DNA of 5,794 nt from Flavobacteriales bacterium UBA4660. Lineage in GTDB: Bacteria; Bacteroidota; Bacteroidia; Flavobacteriales_D; Sanyastnellaceae. The notes beneath the pieces are model-generated. The model ran no database searches and was not told the origin of the DNA. It saw only the letters and a program-made list of their open reading frames with translations. Positions 1 through 5,794 of this stretch are shown one piece after another (position 1 is the first letter of the stretch; each line of letters opens with the position of its first letter). Location: the NCBI GenBank assembly GCA_002405435.1, contig DHLU01000005.1:1-5794 (forward strand). The letters run 5' to 3'. Position numbers and translations under genes: made by a program.

Positions 1-487
1 AGGTCCCGGTGGTAACGCCTGCGTTGAACGATTTTGTGCCCACAAAGTTGCTGCCTGTGGCGGACGAGGCATTGGTGGTGGCACCGGTCATAGTCCACGT
101 TAGGGTATTCGCTCCGCAGTTGTCGCCGATGACAGGATTAGCGTTATTTACCATCCTGCTGCAGTTCGGACCGGAGATTGTTGTGGTCACGTTGGCCGGA
201 CAAGTAATGGTGGGCGGCACATTCTCAATCACCGTTACAGTGAATGAGCAGTCCTCATACATGCAGTTGAAAGCACCTCCTGAAGTGTAACTTCCGGGGT
301 AGCCTCGGTATGTCACCGTGTAGGTGCCTAGCGGCCAGTTGGTGCCCGAGGGCAAACCTCCATCCTGACGGGTGAAGGACACCGTGCAGTTTGAACTCGC
401 ATTGGGGAAGGGCAGGTTGACCATCGCCTGGCATGAGCCCGGTGTTGCGACCACTGTCATGTTGGCAGGACAGGTAACATCAACCCA
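1..487 (-). repeat. Tandem HYR modules within the secreted protein (one complete, one cut by the edge)
   Basis: Two immunoglobulin-like HYR modules follow each other at protein level. The first covers residues 411-498 (bases 224-487) and opens with VDVTCPANMTV; the second starts at residue 501 (base 217) with PPTITCPANVT. The cysteines line up exactly: C416-C429-C444 in the first and C506-C519-C534 in the second, with spacings of 13 and 15 residues in both. The second module is interrupted by the window edge before its closing strand. The DNA copies have diverged, so these are old domain duplications and not recent tandem repeats. More copies are likely to the left. HYR modules commonly act as spacer or adhesion modules in extracellular proteins. 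Confidence 0.75.
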
Positions 488-1717
488 CGGGTCTTGTATC
501 GTGTAGGTCGTGGTTGCCGAGAATGGTTCCGAACAGATTGACCACGTCCACGTGATCTGAACCGTCTCTTCACACTCCAGCAAACAGTCCAGCACGGGCT
601 GAATCCAAAAATACCTGACGGTTTCTCCGGGTGCAAAGGTGAAGCTGGTCGCAAAAGGGTTACCCATGAGGTCGGTCAGGATGTAGTCTGTGCCGAAGGT
701 GGCAGTTCCGCCTAGGGTGATGTTCAACGGAAGGGCCACACCGCCGTCGCCGGCGCGGTCAATGGCAAAAAGGCTGGAGGCACAACCTTCAACCGCCTGA
801 CCGAAGGTAGCATCCGGATTGATGTTCACGTTTTGGCCAAGTGACGAAAACTCTTCAAGGAAAATCCACGAGTCAAGAATGCTGTCGAACGCATCCGCGA
901 TGATGATTTTTGCATGGTACACCTGGCAGGGTTGAACGATACCCTGAGCTTTCAAACCGATGGTCAGACCATCAGCCTGCAGAAATATCCCTCCGGTGTT
1001 GTCGTAGTAGTAGGCCGCGTTGATAGGGTCGCAGGGAGAATAAAGACCTGTGCAGTTTCCGTTGTGCAGGTTGTTGATCTCAACGTCGGTGCCATCGGGC
1101 AGCTCTGCGAAATTTTTCGCGTTGTTGCTGAACGGACCCGTAATGCCGGGGCCGCTCACCAGAAACGCAAAAGCGTCGTTAAACGGACCACAGGTAAATT
1201 CACAATACTCCTCAGAAGCCCAAACGAAGCTGATCTGGAGGGTATCCAATTTCGGGATAAAATCAAATTCAATTATCACCGCGTCGTTGGTGGCGGTAGG
1301 CTCAAGTAATTGAAGATCAGGGTCTATGGTCACGCCGTTTCCAGGCATATTCGCGCTTCGGTTCGTCAGGTTATTCGGCCCAACTGCGAGTGAGCCAAAA
1401 CCCGTACTGATCAAAACCCCGTCTTCCAGCGGGAGCTCTGTCGACGGGGTGTTGGTGAAGTGACTGACCTGCGCCGTATGGGCTTGGGCGTTGATGGTGA
1501 AGGTGGCATCAATGATGTTGATACCCGTTCCCTCCAACTGGTTGATCATTACGGCGTTACTCGCATTTTCGTTGACCACCAGCTGCGCATTGATGTCAAA
1601 TGCAACGGTGGTAAATACACAAGCAACGGCAAACGAAACCAGGGGGTTTTTGGCGTTTTTGTCGGTCATAAAACTAGAAATTTGGAACATACGCTTGGCT
1701 TTTTTCTCACTTTTCAT
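1..1717 (-). CDS. Secreted choice-of-anchor L / HYR domain protein, N-terminal part (3' end outside window)
   Basis: Reading the minus strand from ATG at 1717 gives 572 codons with no stop up to the left edge, so the gene is cut at its 3' end. Residues 24-45 form a hydrophobic segment ending in NAQ, a typical Bacteroidota signal-peptide cleavage region. Residues about 55-290 match a choice-of-anchor L domain: PLEDGVLISTGF at 96-107, then WASEEY (166-171) and FNDAFAFLVSGPG (179-191). Residues about 296-409 resemble a Calx-beta module (AVEGCASSLFAI, then GGTATFGTDY). HYR modules begin near 411 and 501. Family knowledge suggests an extracellular or surface adhesin-like protein, probably exported by type IX secretion; the C-terminal sorting domain that would prove this lies outside the window. 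ATGs at 1690 and 1669 are in frame. The 1669 start gives a more standard 28-residue signal peptide, while 1717 is the first ATG after an in-frame TAA. No clear Shine-Dalgarno decides between them. The domain calls are firm; the biological role is unknown. Confidence 0.88.
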   Translation of the reverse strand, partial: MKSEKKAKRMFQISSFMTDKNAKNPLVSFAVACVFTTVAFDINAQLVVNENASNAVMINQLEGTGINIIDATFTINAQAHTAQVSHFTNTPSTELPLEDGVLISTGFGSLAVGPNNLTNRSANMPGNGVTIDPDLQLLEPTATNDAVIIEFDFIPKLDTLQISFVWASEEYCEFTCGPFNDAFAFLVSGPGITGPFSNNAKNFAELPDGTDVEINNLHNGNCTGLYSPCDPINAAYYYDNTGGIFLQADGLTIGLKAQGIVQPCQVYHAKIIIADAFDSILDSWIFLEEFSSLGQNVNINPDATFGQAVEGCASSLFAIDRAGDGGVALPLNITLGGTATFGTDYILTDLMGNPFATSFTFAPGETVRYFWIQPVLDCLLECEETVQITWTWSICSEPFSATTTYTIQDPWVDVTCPANMTVVATPGSCQAMVNLPFPNASSNCTVSFTRQDGGLPSGTNWPLGTYTVTYRGYPGSYTSGGAFNCMYEDCSFTVTVIENVPPTITCPANVTTTISGPNCSRMVNNANPVIGDNCGANTLTWTMTGATTNASSATGSNFVGTKSFNAGVTTGT

Positions 1718-1991
1718 TTCGCGGGCTTCCCAAAGGCAAGTTGATTGTGTGGGCAGGCTAAACAAGTATTTAGACGGCAGACAATCAGCAAGTTATAAGG
1801 TTTCCCGTGTAACGAGTGTGTTGTTTTTTGTAATCACTTAAAGCCAGGTTAGGTCAGAAAAACAGGGTTTTTTACTAAGGCTGAACCGAAAAGGTTACAC
1901 AGGAAGCCCGCTATGTTCAAGGTTTTTCAACCGGTGCCTGATGGCCGGAATGATTTGATGCCGGTTCCTTCGCGTTATCTTCGCGCCCCTT
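1718..1991. other. Divergent intergenic region between the secreted-protein gene and ileS
   Basis: These 274 bases separate two genes transcribed away from each other, so both promoters should lie here. The rightward promoter is recognisable at 1954-1983. For the leftward gene I see no convincing match; the best candidate is a minus-strand TTG at 1791-1789 followed 20 bases later by TACTTG at 1768-1763, which fits the Bacteroidota consensus poorly. A 10-base imperfect inverted pair, CCCGTGTAAC at 1804-1813 and GTTACACAGG at 1894-1903, is present. The region is richer in A/T runs than the flanking genes. I found no tRNA, no strong terminator hairpin and no small gene that I would support. Confidence 0.6.
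1954..1983 (+). promoter_or_regulatory. Bacteroidota-type promoter for ileS
   Basis: TTTG at 1954-1957 is followed after 18 bases by TATCTTCG at 1976-1983. The Bacteroidota housekeeping sigma factor recognises TTTG (-33) and TAnnTTTG (-7) with a spacer of about 19 bases, so only one base of the -7 element deviates (C for T at 1982). Transcription would start around 1989-1991, a few bases before the first possible start codon of ileS. It would drive ileS and the gene behind it. This rests on motif matching only. Confidence 0.55.
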
Positions 1992-2009
1992 TTGGACAAA
2001 CACGACGTG
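1992..2009 (+). other. Ambiguous ileS start: TTG (1992) or GTG (2007)
   Basis: The reading frame is open from a TGA at 1956-1958, and the only plausible initiators before the conserved YPEYKQLDLP segment are TTG at 1992 and GTG at 2007. With the promoter -7 element ending at 1983, TTG would give an almost leaderless mRNA, whereas GTG leaves an untranslated leader of roughly 15-18 bases with a weak GGA at 1994-1996. Homologues usually begin only a few residues before the EYK motif, which also favours GTG. The difference is five residues and does not affect function. Confidence 0.5.
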
Positions 2010-5000
2010 AGTCAGAGACAATACCCTGAATATAAACAACTTGACCTTCCTGCCATCGCAGCGGAGGTCCGCACCTTTTGGGAAAGCGGCCAGATCTTCG
2101 AAAGAACCCTGTCGGAACGCGAAGGCAAGCCGGATTTTGTCTTTTACGAAGGACCTCCCAGTGCCAACGGGTTGCCCGGCATCCATCACGTGATGGGCCG
2201 TACCATCAAAGACATTTTTTGCCGCTACCAGACACTCAAAGGAAAAAAGGTAAACCGCAAGGCCGGTTGGGATACACACGGATTGCCGATTGAACTCGCC
2301 GTCGAGAAAACGCTGGGGATCACCAAAGAAGATATTGGTTCGAAAATCAGTGTAGAGGATTACAACCGGGCCTGCCGTTCGGAGGTGATGAAATACACCG
2401 ACCGTTGGGAAGAACTTACGCGAATCATGGGGTATTGGGTTGACATGAAAGACCCCTATATCACCTACGACAATAAGTATATCGAGTCGGTATGGTGGCT
2501 GCTGGGCCGTCTTTTTGAGAAGGACCTCCTTTATAAAGGATATACCATTCAACCCTATTCCCCCGCCGCCGGAACAGGCCTCAGCTCTCACGAACTCAAC
2601 CAGCCGGGTTGCTACAAGGAGGTTAAGGACACCTCCGCAGTGGCCATGTTTCAAGTCTCCCAGCCGCAATCCATCATGCCCGGCGAACCGCTTTGTCTGC
2701 TCGCCTGGACCACTACGCCCTGGACACTGCCTTCCAATACAGCGCTCGCCGTAGGTAGCGACATAGACTATGATGTGCTGCAGACGTTCAATCCCTATAG
2801 CCACGAGCCCGTTAACGTAGTGCTTGCCAGTGCGCGACGGGCAGCCTGGTTTCCCGAAAAAAATGCCGAACTCAGCTTCGAAGCCTATAAGCCCGGCGAT
2901 AAAAACATACCCTTCAGGTGGCTCAAAATGGTAAAAGGCACCGCGCTTGAAGGCCTCAGGTACCAGCAACTCCTTCCCTTCGCGCAGCCCGATGACGGAG
3001 ACGCCTTCCGCGTGCTGACCGGTGACTTTGTTACCACCGAAGACGGCACCGGTATCGTTCACCTGGCCCCCTCATTCGGCGCCGATGACTTCCGGGTAGC
3101 CAGACAAAATGGCATAGGTTCACTCACCCTGGTCGACCGAAGGGGGCGTTTTTTGCCCTCCGTCAGCGATGGTATATTCCTCTACGGAGAGGAATATGTG
3201 AAGGAAGATTATTACACGGAAACCGAAAAAAACACCGAACTCGAACGACAAAAAAAGGCGCTGTCAGGGTTCATCCAGGACACCTCAAAACTGTCCTACC
3301 TCAGCATCGACGAACGCATTTGCCTAAAACTCCAGTCTGAGGGAAAACTGTTCAAAAAGGAAAAATACGCGCACAACTATCCCCACTGCTGGCGCACCGA
3401 CAAACCGGTACTCTACTACCCCCTAGACTCCTGGTTCATCCGAATCCCGCGTGTTAGGGAACGGATGGTCGCCCTGAATAAGACCATCAACTGGCGGCCT
3501 GAAACTACGGGAACGGGGCGCTTTGGCAACTGGCTCGAAAATGCCAATGACTGGAACCTATCGCGCTCGCGGTACTGGGGAATCCCCCTTCCGATCTGGC
3601 GTACCGCCGATGGTACCGAAAGCCGCTGCATCAACAGCCTCGCTGCACTCAGGGAGGAACTGGACAAGTCGGTAGCCGCCGGTTTCATGAAGGAAAATCC
3701 CCTGGCCGCCTTCGTCCCGGGCGTCTATACCGCGGAGAACTACCAGGTATTCGACCTGCACAAGCCCTACGTGGATACCCTTGTGCTTGTCTCCCCTTCA
3801 GGCCAAAAGATGTTCAGGGAAGCCGATCTGATTGATGTGTGGTTTGACAGCGGGGCCATGCCCTATGCCCAGGTGCATTATCCATTTGAGAATAAGGAAG
3901 TTATAGATGAGCGAAAGGGCTTTCCCGCCGATTACATCGCCGAAGGGGTCGACCAGACCCGCGGCTGGTTTTATACCCTCCATGCCATCGCCGCCATGTG
4001 TTTCGATAGCGTTGCCTATAAAAATGTGATTTCCAACGGATTGGTTCTCGACAAAAACGGCAACAAGATGTCCAAGCGCCTGGGAAATGCCATCGACCCC
4101 TTTGCAACCATCGCCCGCTACGGTCCCGATGCCACCCGGTGGTACATGATTACCAATGCCCAGCCCTGGGATAACCTCAAGTTTGACCTCGCCGGGGTGG
4201 AGGAGGTTCAGCGCAAATTTTTCGGTACACTATATAATACGTATCAGTTTTTCGCCACCTATGCCAACATCGACCAGTGGGAGCCACCCCATCCGGGCAA
4301 TACATCTGAGCCGGGCAGTGAGCTCGACCGTTGGATAGCCTCCAGGCTTCAGAACCTGATCGGTAAGGTGACCGCCGCCCTGGATGATTACAACCCGACA
4401 CCGGCTGCCCGGGCCATCGAGTCATTTGTCAATGACCACCTCAGCAACTGGTATGTGCGGCTGTCGCGACGTCGCTTCTGGCAGGGACAGCTCGACAACG
4501 ACAAGCGCAGGGCCTATGAAACCCTCTACGACTGCCTGCTTACCGTTGCCCGCCTCATGTCGCCCTTTGCCCCGTTTTTTGCCGAGTGGCTCTATGGCAA
4601 CCTCACCGCCCAGCGCTCCCCGGCGTTACGCGCCGCACTGGGCGTTCACGACAGTGTTCACCTCGACCTGCTCAGTCCCCCCGACAGCAAGCGCCTGGAT
4701 CCCGAACTCGAAGAACGCATGGGCCTGGCCCAGGATATCACCTCCCTGGTACTCTCCATCCGCAAGAAGGAAGGCATCCGGGTGCGGCAGCCCCTGCAGA
4801 CCATCCGCATACCGGTGCTAAACGAACCGGATCGCGCGCGCATCATGGCGGTCAGTGAACTCATATTGGCCGAAACCAATGTGCGCTTCCTCGAATGTGT
4901 CACCGAAGGGGAAGTGGAAATTGTAAAGAACCTCAAGCTGAACTTCAAGACGCTCGGAGCACGGTGCGGTAAACACATGAAAGCCGTGCAGACCTACGCA

Positions 5001-5450
5001 GCCGAACACGCCCAGGAGATTATCCGCGCCGTTGAACGAACAGGCGCCGCACAGGTGCCCGCAGGCGATGAAGTCATCACGTTGAACCGTGATGATGTGG
5101 AGATTGTTCCGGTAGATATGCCCGGATGGAAGGTCGTCAATGATGGTGCACTTACGGTGGCGCTCGATATCACCATTACCGATGACCTCCGCAGTGAAGG
5201 CCTCGCCCGCGAATTCGTAAACCGGGTGCAAAACCTCCGCAAAGACGCCGGTCTTGAGGTCACCGACCGCATCAGGGTAATGGTGCGCAGCAACCCTGAC
5301 CTGGATTCCGCGCTGGAGTTGAATTCAGAATATATTCGCGCCCAGATTCTGGCGGGTGAACTCACCCTGGTGGAATCGCTCGAAAACGGTCAGCCTGTTG
5401 AGATAGATGAGGGCATTGTTACAGATATCTTTATTCAAAAATTAAACTAG
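1992..5450 (+). CDS. ileS: Isoleucyl-tRNA synthetase, type 2 (eukaryote-like), complete
   Basis: This cytoplasmic class I enzyme activates isoleucine with ATP and charges tRNA-Ile, with hydrolytic editing of misactivated valine. The 1152 residues fit the usual length in Bacteroidota. Numbering from the TTG, the Rossmann fold opens with EGPPSANGLPGIHH (53-66), where the HIGH signature reads GIHH, followed by AGWDTHGLPIE. The CP1 editing domain carries WTTTPWTLPSN (239-249) and DGTGIVHLAPSFGADD (351-366). The catalytic core resumes with DVWFDSG (615-621) and EGVDQTRGWFY (651-661) and closes with KMSKR (692-696). The helical anticodon-binding domain includes ELDRWI (777-782) and LSNWYVRLSRRRFW (817-830). 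The C-terminus ends with the type 2 tail (SEGLAREFVNRVQNLRKDAG, starting at 1068) instead of the zinc-binding end of type 1 enzymes. The start is uncertain: TTG 1992 or GTG 2007 are possible, no ATG fits, and an in-frame TGA lies at 1956-1958. The promoter just upstream favours 2007. The next gene begins four bases after the TAG stop. Confidence 0.97.
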   Translation: MDKHDVSQRQYPEYKQLDLPAIAAEVRTFWESGQIFERTLSEREGKPDFVFYEGPPSANGLPGIHHVMGRTIKDIFCRYQTLKGKKVNRKAGWDTHGLPIELAVEKTLGITKEDIGSKISVEDYNRACRSEVMKYTDRWEELTRIMGYWVDMKDPYITYDNKYIESVWWLLGRLFEKDLLYKGYTIQPYSPAAGTGLSSHELNQPGCYKEVKDTSAVAMFQVSQPQSIMPGEPLCLLAWTTTPWTLPSNTALAVGSDIDYDVLQTFNPYSHEPVNVVLASARRAAWFPEKNAELSFEAYKPGDKNIPFRWLKMVKGTALEGLRYQQLLPFAQPDDGDAFRVLTGDFVTTEDGTGIVHLAPSFGADDFRVARQNGIGSLTLVDRRGRFLPSVSDGIFLYGEEYVKEDYYTETEKNTELERQKKALSGFIQDTSKLSYLSIDERICLKLQSEGKLFKKEKYAHNYPHCWRTDKPVLYYPLDSWFIRIPRVRERMVALNKTINWRPETTGTGRFGNWLENANDWNLSRSRYWGIPLPIWRTADGTESRCINSLAALREELDKSVAAGFMKENPLAAFVPGVYTAENYQVFDLHKPYVDTLVLVSPSGQKMFREADLIDVWFDSGAMPYAQVHYPFENKEVIDERKGFPADYIAEGVDQTRGWFYTLHAIAAMCFDSVAYKNVISNGLVLDKNGNKMSKRLGNAIDPFATIARYGPDATRWYMITNAQPWDNLKFDLAGVEEVQRKFFGTLYNTYQFFATYANIDQWEPPHPGNTSEPGSELDRWIASRLQNLIGKVTAALDDYNPTPAARAIESFVNDHLSNWYVRLSRRRFWQGQLDNDKRRAYETLYDCLLTVARLMSPFAPFFAEWLYGNLTAQRSPALRAALGVHDSVHLDLLSPPDSKRLDPELEERMGLAQDITSLVLSIRKKEGIRVRQPLQTIRIPVLNEPDRARIMAVSELILAETNVRFLECVTEGEVEIVKNLKLNFKTLGARCGKHMKAVQTYAAEHAQEIIRAVERTGAAQVPAGDEVITLNRDDVEIVPVDMPGWKVVNDGALTVALDITITDDLRSEGLAREFVNRVQNLRKDAGLEVTDRIRVMVRSNPDLDSALELNSEYIRAQILAGELTLVESLENGQPVEIDEGIVTDIFIQKLN

Positions 5451-5454
5451 TCAC

Positions 5455-5794
5455 ATGGCAAAGAAAAAATCCCCTGCCAAAAAAGCCAAGGTGGTAAAGA
5501 AAGCGGCCAAGTCAACCGCAAAAAAGGCGGCCTCTAAAAACGCAAAGAAAGCGGTCAAGGCGAAGCCTGCCGCCAAGCCCGCCGCCAAGGCCAAAACCCC
5601 GTCCAGGCCCGCACCCAAGGTGGCGAAGAAAACGGCCAAACCGGCCCCCAAGGCAAAGCCCGCTGCCAGGCCATCCAAAGCCGTGACCAAAAAGTCCGCC
5701 CCCAAAGCGAAACCGGCTCCCAAAGGCAAACCGGCTCCCAAGGCAGCCAAGCCCGCAGCCAAACCGGTGGCCAAACCGGTGGCGAAAGGCAAAA
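5455..5794 (+). CDS. Lys/Ala/Pro-rich histone H1-like protein or disordered N-terminus of a DksA/TraR-type regulator (3' end outside window)
   Basis: The frame opens with ATG at 5455, four bases after the ileS stop, and stays open to the right edge (113 codons plus one base). There is no obvious Shine-Dalgarno, so it is probably translated from the ileS mRNA. By my count the visible part has 38 Lys, 34 Ala and 18 Pro, with two Arg, no Asp or Glu and no aromatic residue. It begins MAKKKSPAKKAKVVKK and continues in AKPA/KPAPK units. Such composition means a disordered, strongly cationic chain that should bind DNA or RNA, as in bacterial histone H1-like proteins. In Bacteroidota the gene after ileS is often a DksA/TraR-type C4 zinc-finger regulator, sometimes with a Lys/Ala-rich N-terminal extension, so this may be only that extension. 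No folded domain is visible here. The open reading frame is clear; the function is inferred. Confidence 0.8.
   Translation, partial: MAKKKSPAKKAKVVKKAAKSTAKKAASKNAKKAVKAKPAAKPAAKAKTPSRPAPKVAKKTAKPAPKAKPAARPSKAVTKKSAPKAKPAPKGKPAPKAAKPAAKPVAKPVAKGK
5710..5784 (+). repeat. Short in-frame direct repeats in the basic-protein gene
   Basis: AAACCGGCTCCCAA occurs at 5710-5723 and again at 5728-5741, an 18-base period encoding the six-residue unit KPAPKG/A. Further on, AAACCGGTGGC occurs at 5761-5771 and 5773-5783, a 12-base tandem unit encoding KPVA twice. The identity at DNA level, including wobble positions, suggests recent slippage or duplication and not only a biased amino acid composition. All periods are multiples of three, so the frame is kept. 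Confidence 0.7.

Noticed and set aside
9..1841. Several plus-strand frames of 87-131 codons within the secreted-protein region.
   Set aside because: They lie opposite a continuous 572-codon minus-strand frame with recognisable domains and have no family resemblance of their own.
1921..1932. Possible hairpin GGTT-TTTC-AACC upstream of ileS, considered as a terminator or attenuator.
   Set aside because: The stem is only four base pairs with no following T run, and it lies upstream of the predicted transcription start, so it is unlikely to act in the ileS transcript.
1958..2029. 23-codon frame starting ATG at 1958 and overlapping the ileS start, considered as a leader peptide.
   Set aside because: Its ATG falls inside the predicted promoter spacer, upstream of the likely transcription start, and it has no run of Ile codons that would suggest attenuation.
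1917..3062. 381-codon open frame on the minus strand opposite the start of ileS.
   Set aside because: It overlaps about 1070 bases of the strongly conserved ileS, and its translation shows no recognisable domain and is rich in the residues expected from reading ileS codons backwards. It would also cross the ileS promoter. Long antisense frames are common opposite GC-biased coding sequence.
4384..5365. Overlapping frames of 60-145 codons on both strands within the 3' half of ileS.
   Set aside because: All are shadows of ileS, whose protein is conserved through the anticodon-binding and C-terminal domains; none shows a domain or an initiation context.
5451..5792. 113-codon Ala/Gly/Leu/Phe-rich frame on the minus strand at the right edge, looking like a hydrophobic membrane protein.
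   Set aside because: It is the reverse reading of the Lys/Ala/Pro codons of the plus-strand gene: AAR, GCN and CCN read backwards give Phe/Leu, Gly/Ala and Gly. The plus-strand frame has an ATG right behind ileS and a sensible composition.

Overview
The window looks like a chromosomal segment of a Bacteroidota bacterium, perhaps a Flavobacteriales or Saprospiria-like lineage. Four things point there: a secreted choice-of-anchor L/HYR protein with an 'NAQ' signal-peptide end; an isoleucyl-tRNA synthetase (IleRS) of the long eukaryote-like type with the clade-typical GIHH/KMSKR signatures; a TTTG-N18-TAnnTT(T/C)G promoter of the Bacteroidota sigma-factor type; and little use of Shine-Dalgarno sequences. 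The lineage is inferred; no rRNA or other marker is present.

Layout. Bases 1-1717, minus strand, hold the first 572 codons of a large cysteine-rich extracellular protein that runs off the left edge. It reads signal peptide, choice-of-anchor L domain, Calx-beta-like module, one complete HYR module and the start of a second. Bases 1718-1991 are a divergent intergenic region. Its right end carries a convincing promoter for the rightward genes. Bases 1992-5450, plus strand, encode a complete IleRS (ileS). Four bases after its stop, at 5455, begins an open reading frame that runs off the right edge. Its 113 visible residues are almost only Lys, Ala and Pro, like a histone H1 tail. ileS and this gene are almost certainly co-transcribed.

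How the parts relate. ileS is the housekeeping enzyme charging tRNA-Ile. The basic protein is probably either a free histone H1-like nucleoid protein or the disordered N-terminal extension of a DksA/TraR-type zinc-finger regulator, the gene often found after ileS in Bacteroidota; the window ends before this can be decided. The leftward secreted protein is functionally unrelated and only shares the intergenic region.

Main points of interest: the class I signature HIGH is replaced by GIHH in the IleRS, an alteration linked to very high mupirocin resistance in type 2 IleRS; the extreme Lys/Ala/Pro composition and internal DNA repeats of the downstream gene; and the ileS promoter, which lies so close to the first possible start codon that the true start is uncertain. 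I found no RNA gene, CRISPR array, insertion sequence or clearly undescribed system.
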